Shown here one piece after another: positions 25,430-36,665 of a DNA stretch of 64,000 nucleotides. Location: positions 434,001 to 498,000 of the forward strand of contig PTEX01000140.1 of assembly GCA_003342815.1 (NCBI GenBank). The letters are read 5' to 3'. Position 1 is the first letter of the stretch. Every line of letters starts with the position of its first letter. Under the pieces are notes generated by a model. That model saw only the letters and a program-made list of their open reading frames with translations. It did not search any database and was not told the DNA's origin. This DNA is from Eudromia elegans. Lineage: Eukaryota > Chordata > Aves > Tinamiformes > Tinamidae. The position numbers were made by a program, and so were the translations under genes.

Positions 25430-26460
25430 CTTCAGAACCAGCCCCCAGAGAACCTCGCCTGCTCCTCGCACGCCCCTTCTCCTCATTACTAACATGGATG
25501 CGACAACAAACCCTAAATGCTTCCACGCTTTTCACACAGGCAGAGCTCTTAGCCCTCAAGTATTTACAGCTTTAATTGAGACGGGCACCACAGCAAAGAC
25601 TGGGAGAAAAAAAAAAAGATTCAACACCAGTTTTCCCAGATTCCAAAGGAAATAAAGCTAACTCACTTTTTCCTGTCTGCCTGCTCATCCTTCCCTAGCA
25701 ATACTTGGACTCAGTGGCCGGTATCAACCCAATCTGACCGGGACATAGCGCTCAAACCAGTACGATATTCACGTGAATTCTGCAAACTCGCTGGCTGGAG
25801 AGCAGAAGCCCAAGCAGAAGTGTCCACGGAGGGAGCAAGCACGGAGCGAGCACTGCAGGACTCTTGAACCTGCTGGCCGTGCTTACGCCAGCCAGGCAAC
25901 CAGCATCCCTCTTCCTTGGCACCAAGAGGACCTGCCGCTTTGTGGCCCTGCTGGCAGCTAGGCCAGAGGAGGGAGCTGGAGGAACGGCAGGAAGGAGCCA
26001 AGGGGCTGAGGAGGAGGAGATGTAGAAAGTGAATTCAAGGGACACCAGTCTTCACTAGCTATCTTCCCCGTGGACAGCTTCCTATCTTGCCATACACAGC
26101 GGAGCCCTGCCTCTCTCGTCGTGCCGCTCCGCGCGCTGTTTCTGCGTGCAAAGCCCTCCGTGAAAAGCCCTACTCTTCCACAGCAGCACACGGCTCCCGC
26201 GTGCCAGCCGGCGGCCCCAAGGAGCCCCCTGGGCGGGGTTATCGCAGGGTCTCTCACCTCCTTTTGCCAGGGAGCCCCTGCAAAACTTCTCCAGCGCGTG
26301 TGGTCGAGATAACCCCGTGATGACCTAAAGCCTCCCCCTCCTCCCCGTGTTCCCCCACCATGTTCTTGGACTACCCGCTGCACACCAAGAGGCACCGGCC
26401 CCGGCAGCACGGGCAGCAAGCAGAAGCCCCCAGCCCACACTCACTGCTAATGCCCATATA
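25430..26460. promoter_or_regulatory. CpG-rich, promoter-like patch
   Basis: GC content and CpG density are raised over about 1 kb, highest at 26090-26320. A palindromic E-box lies at 25767-25778. On the minus strand a donor-like GGAG|GTGAGA occurs at about 26251-26260, so a minus-strand first exon starting somewhere in 26300-26420 is imaginable, but no acceptor or downstream exon was identified. The 160-codon minus-strand frame (25958-26440) begins without ATG and has no recognised domain. The best reading is a CpG island or regulatory patch, perhaps the promoter of an unannotated non-coding RNA. Confidence 0.4.
25767..25778. promoter_or_regulatory. 12-bp palindromic E-box (TCACGTGA core)
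   Basis: ATTCACGTGAAT is a perfect palindrome centred on CACGTG. The extended TCACGTGA form is preferred by MITF/TFE-type bHLH-zip factors, and CACGTG also serves MYC/MAX, USF and CLOCK/BMAL1. It lies at the edge of the CpG-rich patch, which makes a role plausible but unproven. Confidence 0.4.
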
Positions 26461-26740
26461 GCCTCCCTCCAAGAGGATTTACAAACAAGCCTTCCTCTTG
26501 CCCAAGCTACAAGTTTAATCGCAGGCATTTTATCCATGTAAACCAAACCAGATAACATGGAGAGCAAGGACCTTGGAAGCATTTATGAATAAATGAAAGC
26601 CCCAAAGCCTTCCCGTGCAGGGCGATAAGGAGGGAGTTCTCACAGAATGTGCCAAGGCATGTGCACTGGCGACTGACTTTATCCCAGAGGAAAAGGGATC
26701 GCGTTCTACACAAAGAAGCAAACCACGCAGAATGTAAGCC

Positions 26741-27062
26741 ATAAACAGATTTAAAGATAGATACTGTGCAACACAAAAGCAAAATGCAATAAATTAATGT
26801 GCCAAAGCAATTATTTCAGTGAAAAGTCTTTATGACCCAAACCTGTGAGCTATAAACAGACTGATAGATTGATCAATAGCAGCGAGGACTTGTTTAGCCA
26901 TTTACTATCATGTGTTATGACAGTCAAAGCGGTATGTAAATACAAAACAGCACTTTCATGTTCACTGTGGATGAAAATGCTTCTCTTTATAAACAGCAAA
27001 GCTGTTTATATTTCTCATAAACTGCATGTTTGGGTGTAACCTGAATGTTAAAATAAACAGCT
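26741..27062. promoter_or_regulatory. cluster of forkhead-type motifs
   Basis: ATAAACAG or its reverse complement occurs five times in about 320 bp: 26741-26748, 26851-26859, 26988-26997, 27001-27010 (reversed) and 27053-27061. Three of the five extend to TAAACAGC. The two in the middle form a perfect inverted repeat. RTAAACA is the forkhead (FOX) family core. The surrounding sequence is AT-rich and without convincing coding frames. This looks like an enhancer module; conservation and activity are unknown. Confidence 0.4.
26988..27010. repeat. perfect inverted repeat, 10-bp arms, 3-base spacer
   Basis: TATAAACAGC, spacer AAA, GCTGTTTATA. Each arm carries a forkhead-like core, giving two divergent sites on opposite faces. 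A paired forkhead site or chance are the simplest explanations. Confidence 0.85.
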
Positions 27063-28599
27063 TAAATTTGTTGCTTTGGTGTACTTAGTTTAATGAAATT
27101 GAAGCATGACCTAGTGTGAAGGTCACTATTTACAGCATGCACATAAATAGAGTGCTGGGACATACCTACAGAAATGTGGCTTTGAAATACTTGAAAAATA
27201 ATCCGATGGATATATACAGTAGGATCACAGAAGTACTGAAATACCACGGCGATCTGGACGGTGCCTCTCTGAATTTGTCATCGTCTGGGCACAAGAGAGA
27301 AGCGGATGATGCTCCTCGGTGATGCTGCCTCCTAGTCTTTGCCGTGTTTTCAGCTGTGTTTCGAAAAACCAATACAGGAACAAACAAAGAAAAACAAACA
27401 AAAAAACTTACATGACAGAGGAAGCAGTACTCTGCCCCCAAAGAGCTGCAAAATCAAAACAATGGTCAGAGCCATTAAATTGCTTGTTAACACATATATA
27501 CACACATGCACAAACACTGTATTCTGTTCAGTCTCATTAACAGTCAAAATTCTGGTTCGGGTCACAGAAATAGCCACGAACAAAAGCATGCAAAGTTATC
27601 AACCACAGCCTTGTTAAAAACGCTTGGGCGAAATGTCTTCCTCTTGATATATGACAGTTTGCTGGAAGTGCAATGTTTCATACATTTTGTAAATCTCGTT
27701 CCCTTCCAGAAGTCACTCTGATTTCCCAAGCAACACCCACCTCCGTGACAGCTCCTAGGCTGGGCGGCTGGCTGGTCAGCTGCACGCCAGGCAGACTGAA
27801 AACCAGGCTCCCAGATCTCACAACAGCCCAAGGAATCATACTGGTTACTATTTAAAATCCAACCACGCCACCATTGTAGTTATTTAAATCATTTAAAATT
27901 AATGCTACCTGAACATTACCTCTCTATAGACAATACTCATCTTTATTCCATAAAAGGATGAATATTATTCCAGTATTATTATTCCAGCTGTACCACGTAG
28001 ACAGTCATTATAACAAAACAAATCTGGAGAAAAAGCACGCTAAAGTGAGGTCAAGTACAGTCCCTGGCTGCCAGGCAGTCAGGGCAATGCTAACCTGAGC
28101 TGGTGTCGTACTTATCCTCACATGCGACTTCTAGTTCTGCAAGCAGATAGGTGGTCTGGAGGCAGTCCCAAATCCTGAAAAGATTTATCAGAAAAGCCGC
28201 ATATTCACGCTGACTACAGTGAAACTTGTTTGTCTGTAGTGTTAATCAGCACACGGGACCAGACATGCTGATTTTTCTGCCCGCATTTTGACACACATCA
28301 TGCCAGTGGTCACGGGTAGAGCCAGTGCCTGTGCCGGCTCCAAGCCGGCTCTTTCTGGAAGCTGGATGGAGGCAGAGAGGGAAGCAAGTGCAGTATTTTC
28401 TTTCTGGCGAGTAGACATTTTTCTTTCAGGAACTGCAAGGAAAGCTCATCTCTTAGAACAGTGATTTTTGGATTGCAGTGACCTGTAGGGTCAGCTCTCA
28501 CAGCCCATAAAGAGATTTATAAGAACAATTTCATAGCTTTAAATGCTTACTGCAAAGTTTGCATTGCTCTTCTCTACACCAGGTCCCAACAAACAAAAC

Positions 28600-29040
28600 C
28601 TGATGCTGGGAGGCGAAACCCTTTGACGACTGCCAGTGCCCTCGTGCTAACCACGCGTGGGAGGCCAGCGGCGACCGGCCCCAGGTCACGCTTTACATTC
28701 CAACGGGGAGCCAGCACGGCACGTTAACACCTGCAGGTCACACCGCCGACGCCTGTGCCCATACATTAACTGCGGTTACGGCTTGTTCGAGCCCATAAAC
28801 AGCCGCTATTAGAAGCAAACTGATGTGTCGCAACAGTTGACCCGGGTGGCTGAGCAGTGTGAGGTGAAAAAAGGACCGTTTGGTTTGGGAGAGCAACTGC
28901 GCCAAGCAGTAAGGCTTTACAAAGCTGGCGCTGCTGTGACTCTTAAACTGCCCTTCCCGTCACCTTCTGACATTGGCACGGCAGAAGCAGCAGACGCCTT
29001 GGCACTCCCTTCTGTGTTCTTTAATTTTGTGGCGTATTAA
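28600..29040. promoter_or_regulatory. CpG-rich patch
   Basis: CpG dinucleotides cluster at 28610-28690 and 28740-28860 in otherwise AT-rich DNA. A 71-codon frame at 28825-29040 has no recognised domain. The patch could be a small orphan CpG island or enhancer. No promoter elements can be assigned. Confidence 0.3.
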
Positions 29041-29445
29041 GTCACCTACTTGCTTTTAAAAGACCCACTGAAATTCCATTTTCATCGCGGAGGCAGGGAC
29101 AGTGGAAGCGGATGAGACAGACAGGAAGTTACTTGTGAAAAGAAAAGGAAGGGTGACAGAGTCGGCGGCACTAAACAGAGCATGACGCTGGCAGATGCCC
29201 GACACTGGACAAAAATAGCATAATCTCCAAGAAACATTTAATTTGATGTAAAAATGGCCCGGTATGTGAAAATCTCTGATCCTCACTATTATGCATCCAT
29301 AAAGTCTCTTGAAAGGCATGTCCAACACATCTCCTTTTTGGACAGAGATGGAAAATTTGCTTTGAAATGGATATTAATGTATCAAACTTTTAAAGACTAG
29401 AACTTGCATTAAGAAGAGGAGTAGAAACTAAAATGGGAATGTAAT
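29041..29445. other. unique DNA, possible conserved block
   Basis: The segment 29215-29400 is AT-rich, complex and free of simple repeats, with an enhancer-like texture. No gene or specific site is called. Confidence 0.4.
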
Positions 29446-29683
29446 CAGTGACAAAAAAGAAACAGCTGAAAAATTGAAGCACGGGCAGTTCCATTTCTAT
29501 GTTGGGAAGAACTTCTTTCCTGTGAGGGTGACGGAGCCCTGGCACAGGCTGCCCACAGAGGCTGTGGAGTCTCCTTCTCTGGAGATCTTCCAAACCCACC
29601 TGGATGCCACCCTGTGCCCCGTGCTCTAGGGGTCCCTGCTGGATGATTTCTAGAGGTCCCTAAGGATTCTGTGATTCTGTGAA
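29446..29683 (+). mobile_element. CR1 LINE 3' tail, plus strand
   Basis: About 240 bp of the CR1 3' end. It contains GTGAGGGTGACGGAGCCCTG, the segment ending in CTGGAGATCTTCCAAACCCA, and a tail that finishes with two ATTCTGTG units. Compared with the other copies, a piece is missing between CCCTGCTGG and ATGATTTCTAGAGG, so the conserved GGTTGGACTAG box is lost; a further gap lies in the tail region. The 5' boundary near 29446 is a weak match. It is non-coding. Confidence 0.93.
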
Positions 29684-32600
29684 AAATCCAGAAGTTTAGG
29701 AATACAAAGGCAATGAATTAAAAACACAGTACACAGTTTCTCAAAGGGAAACACCACTGGCATTTTATTCCCAACTAGTTTCCCTTGTGTGTATAGAAGA
29801 AGCGGTCTCACTGATTTTTTTACAATACTACTGATAGTAAATTAAACACAACAGTGATGAGCATCATCAAAAGGTAACCAAGTTCATCATCTTGCTTAAA
29901 ATTATCCATGTCTCATCGTGCGAATGAGACAGGTTTCCTCCTGCGCTGTCCCTTCACCACGTGCAGGGCCCTTGCTGCTTTCCTGCTGAGCACCGTGTGC
30001 CGCCTCACGCACGCTGCTGTCAAGCACGACCACACGCATGCCATGGGGCAGGTGGGTAGAGGGCCATACCAGCTGATATTTTTTTAAAATCCCAATTGTG
30101 CATTTTTAATATGAAATAGCTTTTAATAATAACCTTCTCTTCAAGAGTCAAGACGGCCCAGGGAAACGCTGGGCACCTCTGAGGAGCTAAGGCTCAGGGA
30201 AGCATGGGGTTGCTGGAAATGGCCTGCACACCCCCTAACTGGATTTCCTTTACATTCATTTAGATTTCATTTGATCATATACTTTTCCTCAAAAAAATGA
30301 AATATCAACATCACACTGTTTCTAGACTACCTTAATAGTTAGCTCCATTAACTTCAATAATATTTCTTTAAAGTTAAATATGTGTATATAGATATGTATG
30401 TACAGGGCAAGGGAGTGTGTGTATAAACACTATGTTGCTATGACAAAATCAGCACACGTTTTCCCAATCTTAAAAAAAAGATTATGTTTATATACATGTT
30501 AAAAGTAACAGAAAATTAACCTGTGTGCATTATGAATGCAGGAAGCTTAAAAACAGAAATTACTGTTTATAACCAAACAAAGGCTTTGGAGGATTTTGGA
30601 GGCTTTCCCTCCAAAACGTGAATAGTATGATCAAGCCCTTCAACTAAAACACAAACTGTTCATTTTATTCTTTCCAGCAGTAGCTATGAATACAATTGTT
30701 CTCTATTTCTGTTCTGGGCAAACATACTTCTACCAGCACATCTCTATTTCATTACGTAGCGGGGTATCCTGCAAATAACACATCCATGAATCCCTACTCA
30801 TTGCAAGGAGCCACTTATGTGCATATTATGGAAATTTAAAACCATATATTTTTCATTTTTTATGTATAGTGAAACTACTGCACTCTGACTAGATTTGAAC
30901 GGGACCTCAAACCCAAGAACATTTATAGCTGCCTAAATATTTGTGCTACAATTCATACCCAAAATGAGGACATAAAAAGCCATAGGAATAAAATACTATT
31001 GAATTATAAAATAAACTGTATTTCTCCAGCTTTAAAAATATATTTTTCATAATAATCTTGATATTTGATGTAGCATCAAGTATTTAAATTATCAACAATA
31101 TTTACCAAATTACAATCTAAATGTTCATCTTTAAAAACAATCTAAACTCCTTAGTTTATGCAAATGATATGCAGCAAGGGCAATATAAATATCTGGAATA
31201 TTTACAGCTGGTAGCATAACCGATCTATAAAAGACTTGCATGTTATATACTGCATTGCCCACAAGAAGTAAATGGTTTGGTCTTGTGTCAAGGAACACAA
31301 ATCTCTAACACGTATACAATAAAAATATGTATTAAATGGGTCCAAAAATAAAAAAAGTCTAAAGATTGAACACATTAAACTTTGTACACTTACAGATATG
31401 TTATCTGTTTTACCTCTATGCCTTCAAATATATTACCTATTAAACCTATACATCTTAGGTGATCAGAGTAATCTAGTTCTGACACTCTGGCACTGAGAAG
31501 CAACATCAAATCAGACTTTGAGCAGTTGTTTTTCTGCATCACAGTGAAAACTGAAAAGTTGCAGCAAATATACTTTGTTATACATAAACTTTCTGGGTTA
31601 ATTCCTGAAAGGAATGCCTAACAATCAACATCCTTGTCAATTAAAATAAGGTGTTTGTCAACTTATGCTTTAACATTTCTTCTTCTGGGAGGTTAAAGAG
31701 CATGTTTTTTTAAAAAAACATAGTTTTATTCATTGTCTGCTCTTATTTCACAATGTAATAAAGGAACATTTCATTGCTAGGATGCCAAATGCTTTGATTT
31801 CCTAATAACATGTCACCTTGTTTTCCTGGTTTTATTGACAATGTATCTCATTTTTAATTCATGCTCAACCAAATTCTCAAACTAAATTTCTACATAGTGA
31901 ATTAGTTGTCTTATTTAATATGATGAATCATGGAAAACTACTCACTATGGGAAAATACTCACTATGGGCTTTTATGAGACTGAGCAAAAAGAAACAAACC
32001 CCTGACAAGTCAAGGGCTGAATCTAGAATTATTAGCTAACATATGGGTCTCATCTGCTTCAAGCTGAGCTCAGGAGGAGTGTAAATAAATTAACATCATC
32101 TTTGAAAGCTAAGGGGGAGCAATAATAAAATGTGAAACACTGGATAAGAGCAACATCCAACTAGAAAATCTAACAATACAAAAACAATTACCCATAATTT
32201 GTACACTAATGACACTATCCAGGACTTAAATTACATCTGCTTTAGAAACTCTTTCACGAATGGCAAGGAGTCCCCTGGACAGGGAGTTCTAGATTTCTAG
32301 AACGCTTGCTGAAAGACAGCTTGCCTCTTTAGTACATTTATCGAATGATAATGACATTCTTTGGAGGAAAAATATTGTTTGCCTTTGGAAAAAAAAAAAA
32401 AAAAGGTATGTATACAGGAATAATATCTACCAGTTTTTCAAGCCAAATATAATCATACTTATCATACCAATCTATTTAGAAAATATAATATTGCTAAAGC
32501 AGTTGTTATGGTTGATTAATCCAAGCCCTTCTTGTTAAAAACACATGGCACATGCTAGAATAACCAAACATATTCCAGAGGGTATCTGATGAGAAACTCC

Positions 32601-33130
32601 ATTATATTTTGCTAGTTTCTTATTTATACAGAGCAATAACAGCTGGACCAGAAATAATTACAAAATATAAACAAAACAGAAAACTGAAAGCAGAGAGCAG
32701 TTCATTACATGTATGTACAAGTATTTTTATGAGTTTTGAACAGATTTTAGTTCAAGATACTCCTGGCACTCACGCTACAATAAAAATAATTTTTTTAAAA
32801 AGCAGCCCTTTTGCCCTTTTTGGAAACATCTGTAAATGTATCTATGAAGACAGGCATCATCCTCTTGGATTCTTGTATCATGCATGTTTGATTATTTTGG
32901 GCTACTGCCCATTTCTCAAGGCTTTTGTGATGGCCAGATTGACTCATCATATATCCTTTATTTGTCTAATTTTGAAGGTCAGTTAAATGACAGCTGTGCA
33001 AATGTTCCAATAATGGTAACACTGTCATCAACATCCTATATGATAAAATGACTGAAATTAGAGAAAAGGCCACAGGAACACAGAAGAGGAGAAATTATAA
33101 AATCTGCAGCCTGGCCTGAAACCTGCACTT
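29684..33130. other. very AT-rich, open-frame-poor region
   Basis: Between about 29.6 and 32.6 kb no open frame of 60 codons exists on either strand, the longest such gap in the window. The sequence is AT-rich but mostly not simple repeat, and includes an octamer ATGCAAAT at 31158-31165, a 20-bp palindrome at 31702-31721, a 17/18-bp tandem duplication at 31933-31967 and an A run at 32389-32404. It could be a long 3' untranslated region, a conserved non-coding block or plain intergenic DNA. A 125-codon frame at 32609-32986 is unrecognised. Confidence 0.45.
31702..31721. repeat. 20-bp perfect palindrome
   Basis: ATG plus seven T, followed by seven A plus CAT. The T7/A7 centre is mostly low complexity, so only the outer three bases on each side add information. 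It could extrude as a small cruciform or simply be chance. Confidence 0.85.
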
Positions 33131-33720
33131 TCAACAAAGATGAAGAGAGCAACTAGACAGCACAAAGGAGGAAAGAGCAAAATACATCATCATCATATGA
33201 AAAATGCAATTGCACATCTTAAAAGCAGGAAGTTGGGAGATGCAGCTTATCAGGGCACCATTCAGCAGCTATGGACAGCATCTAAATCCAAGGGGCAAGT
33301 GGGAGGAAGCACCAGAGACAGGCAGCAGAGACCACACGTAAATGGCTCCCTCGCACGTGCCCATGACTATGCCAAGTGCCATGGGACACTGAGGGCACAC
33401 TGGGCCAGGTGGTTTGGGACATGGGGTCCCAACTGGCTGGGTTCCATAGGGCACCAGTGCAACTCTCCTGGGCCTGATGCGCTCACCATGTCACTTGCTC
33501 TTCCAGAGGTTCTCTGGTGCAAATCCAATTGCCTCTCCTACATGGGACACAACACCAAACCAGCACAGTTCAAGTGCATGTGCTCTGCTCATTTGCACCA
33601 CTTGTACCCAGGGAATAGGTCTCCTGCTGCTCCTGGCAGCTATAGGAGCTTTGGTACCCCGGTTTGACCACTTCCAACTGGGATCCAGTAAAACAACTTG
33701 ACCAACTTTCAGGAAAGCCC
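33131..33720 (+). other. GC-richer patch with unrecognised 175-codon ATG frame
   Basis: A true ATG at 33140 (A at -3, a fair start context) opens a 175-codon frame ending with TGA at 33665-33667. The N-terminus is basic and contains a HHHH run; several cysteines are scattered through the rest. I recognise no domain, signal peptide or membrane segment. Frames of 60-98 codons overlap it in other frames and on the minus strand, as expected in a stop-poor GC-richer patch. It may be a chance frame, part of a long non-coding RNA, or a lineage-specific gene; chance is most likely. Confidence 0.15.
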
Positions 33721-36399
33721 TAGAATCATTTGATTTTTTTTTTTTCAGGAAAGAAACCCACATTTTCTCTTCATAATAAGCACTCAAGACCTCACAAGCA
33801 GGAAAAATAATATCTTGAGCTGAGTCTTTCCTGGGATCATAGGCTAGGTCACAACCTCAATATTCTTCAACTTTCAAAGAGGAAGAGTTTGCAGTCTAGC
33901 TCTTTTTTCTGTAAATACCTCTCAGCCACCTTCCTATTACCCTTCTCTCTGAGACATGTTTTGAGAAAAAAAAAAAAATTAAGTGTGGCTTTCCTGGCCT
34001 TTTGTGAGATAGACTTCTGCTTTTATCTCCATTTTACCTTTAAGCTGTCTGCCTCGCATAAGCCCCAGGAGACAACTCCATTGCCCCCTTTCTAATAAGC
34101 GTAAGAACAGAAACAAAAGTCTGAAATAGGACAAGGGTCCCATATATAAGGGCCTAATATGCTATTGGGAAAGACTAAACGTTTCACCTTTTCTGCATCC
34201 TGGAGCCCACCAGAATCTGGAGCTCTCCAAGCTCTTGGAAGTACGTTTCCACAGCAAACATTATTGCAACAACAACTTCTCTCATAAGGAGTCAGTACAA
34301 CAACATCCTTCCACCAGAAACAAAGCATGACCTCAGAAAAATAAGAATTTTCAGGAAAAGAAACACTGCAGAATAGAACGGTACGTGTTTGTACAAGCTT
34401 TATGCAAGAGACTGTGCTACCACAAGAGCCACACACTGGAGGACTGGAAGAGTGCGCTAACGGCTCGTCTCTGCTAGAGGATTGCCTGAAATCCATTTCT
34501 ACTGGCAACTAGTTTTGCCACTTTCTGCGATCACATTACAACAGCATCATTATAAAATGAAAAAAAATGCATTTACAAGAGCTATGAAAGAATTATCTTC
34601 CAAAGCTGGACTTGATAAACAAGTCAAGCATGAAATACTTTAATGCTACGACTGCTATAAACACCAAATCTGTAAGCTTCACAGTTATCCAACCCAGCAT
34701 TAATAGACTATCTGTGGCCCCAGGTTCCTTTACAACAGCCTCTGGCTTCCAGTTTACCCTGTCATATGTAAGTTGAACAACAGTTTAATAACAGCTATCA
34801 GCTGTTGCTGACCAATTCCTCCTTCATCCCCTTCCAAAAGTACAGTGTTCTATTAATGACTAGAACATGGTGCACAAATACAAAATCTGGAGCAACACAT
34901 GTTAAAAAATCACAATATGCTCACATTTGGGTATGCACGCACCCTTTTTCCAGTAGGTTTTTTCATTTTTTCAGAGCACTATGATTAGTTTTTTCTTTCA
35001 GCTCTTTTTCTCTTCCTCCATTTGTGGTTATCCTAAGAGACTCCTAAATAAATCTAGGTATTTCCTACATCACATGCTGCCTGAGGCAACTCTCCGATTT
35101 CTATTTACAAACTAACTCCAAAAAACATGCCTCTCATCTGAGTTGTTAAAGCTTTTCCCCAGAGGTCCTACTGAGGTATGGTGGAAGAACAACCTTCATG
35201 TAATCTATATGTCTCTGCCAGAGGATAGCTAATACTGAACGAACATGGTGGTCTTCAGGTGGCCTCTGTAAAGAATTAAACCATATAGAACTGTTTCACC
35301 ACAGAGAAATATACGCTAAAATCAGTTTGGGGATGCAAGAAACTAGCTGAACTCTGAAGCAACAGTCACATGAGATACTAACATCTGGATTAAACGTGCT
35401 GTGCTTTTGCCTCCTTTAATAGTGTCTCAGTTGCACCTCTGTAGTATATAAAGGCCTGCAAGTCTAACAGCTATAGACTTCAGATACTGCACTCCCAGTA
35501 CTGTGGCACAGGAGCAACACTTGCCTTCTTGGTGCACTACAATGTCAGGACACCTTAACAAAATCCACTCAAACAAGGGTCTCTTCGAAAAAATCAGGAC
35601 TCAAAATCCTCTGCTTTACTAAGTGGTTACCTTGTCCACAAATACACATTTAGCCTCCTGCAGATAACAGCGTGTTTCAGCTCCCAAGGCGCTCAGACCT
35701 CACTGAAAGCGACCAAGATTTTGGGCTCCATCAGGAGTTGCAATGGCAGCAGGGAAACGTTTCCAATTAGGTCTGGGGGTGAAGAGCAAGGAATGACCCT
35801 CTGGGTTAGCAATGGTCCTGGGAACCATCTGCACCAGGCGCAAGCGACCGCGGTACCTCCTGCTACTTCTTGGAGCCCACACAGAAAGGAAATGAAAATG
35901 CAAAACGAATGGACCTGTTCTTTTCAAAGCAACAACCCAAGTTGCTTTAGATTATGTCAGTATGTTACTCTGACTCTCAGTGCTTAAATAAGTGATTATT
36001 GGATATCATTGGTCAGAGCTGCTTATCGAAGACTCCCCTTTGGCAACCCCGTCAGGGCTCGTTGCTGCCAAACCTCAGGCTGCTTACTCGCAGGAGGGAA
36101 AAGACATCAACTACTACAGCCGTTTCAAAAGCAAATGTAAAACATAACTTCTAAGAATAAAATCCCTCTGCATTTACAGAATTACACGAAGCTCACCAGC
36201 AAACCTCCTGCTGACATCAGCAGGGTACCAGGATTTTATCCTTGATATTTTAAGCAAGAAGCAAAAAACACCAAAAAAACAAAAAAAAACCCAAACAAAC
36301 AAACAAACCAACCAAACAAATAACATGAGGAAAAAAGCAACAGACCGAGAGACCTTTCAGGATCTTCATGGTGAGACCCTCAAATGAGAGCATACCATT
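33721..36399. other. unique DNA, no gene seen
   Basis: AT-rich unique sequence with T or A runs at 33729-33741 and 33966-33979. The 138-codon minus-strand frame at 34092-34508 and the overlapping frames at 35700-35987 lack recognisable domains. A CAAA-rich tract is listed separately. Confidence 0.5.
36262..36322. repeat. A-rich (CAAA)n low-complexity tract
   Basis: An impure run of A stretches and CAAA units about 60 bp long. It could be the decayed tail of an unrecognised retroposon, but nothing before it supports that. Confidence 0.8.
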
Positions 36400-36665
36400 T
36401 CAATGTCTTCATTAAACCAAGCGCACTCCCTCGCTTCTGCTCCTCAGCCACCGAGGTGCTCTAGGGACGTCTTCAGAGGTAAGAAACCAGCTCCTTCCCT
36501 CAGGGATGCTGGGGAGCCGTGTTTAGAAGCTGTGATATTTGCTGAGAACCTTTGCGTGCACGGAGGGAGGCTCCCGAAAGGACCGACAGCGAGGCACGCC
36601 GCCTTAGCAAGCGGGCTCGGGCGCTAAGGGCAGCGGCAGAAGAACAAACTGCTGGAGAGCTTTTC
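36400..36665. promoter_or_regulatory. small CpG cluster
   Basis: CpGs are dense at 36556-36635. A strong donor-like AGAG|GTAAGA lies at 36475-36484 on the plus strand, but no acceptor or recognisable coding frame precedes it. The patch could be a small promoter or the first exon of a non-coding RNA. Confidence 0.25.

Larger units (their letters stand above)
20290..25430. other. unique DNA, no gene seen
   Basis: Mixed AT-rich sequence with slightly GC-richer patches at 20300-20560, 23215-23340 and 24135-24385. Frames of up to 130 codons exist (20295-20687) but overlap others and show no domain. A motif cluster at 22.44-22.62 kb is listed separately. The stretch 24540-24760 has a similar complex AT-rich texture and may be another conserved element. 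No RNA gene or transposon is recognised. Confidence 0.5.
26461..28599. other. unique DNA with regulatory texture, no gene seen
   Basis: Short frames lie on both strands and no protein is recognised. The 26.74-27.06 kb part carries the forkhead-type motif cluster listed separately. A CAAA-rich stretch lies near 27380-27410. The remainder appears unremarkable. Confidence 0.5.

Noticed and set aside
25958-26440. 160-codon minus-strand frame in the CpG-rich patch
   Set aside because: It starts at a non-ATG codon, shows no recognised domain, and GC-rich sequence is expected to lack stops.
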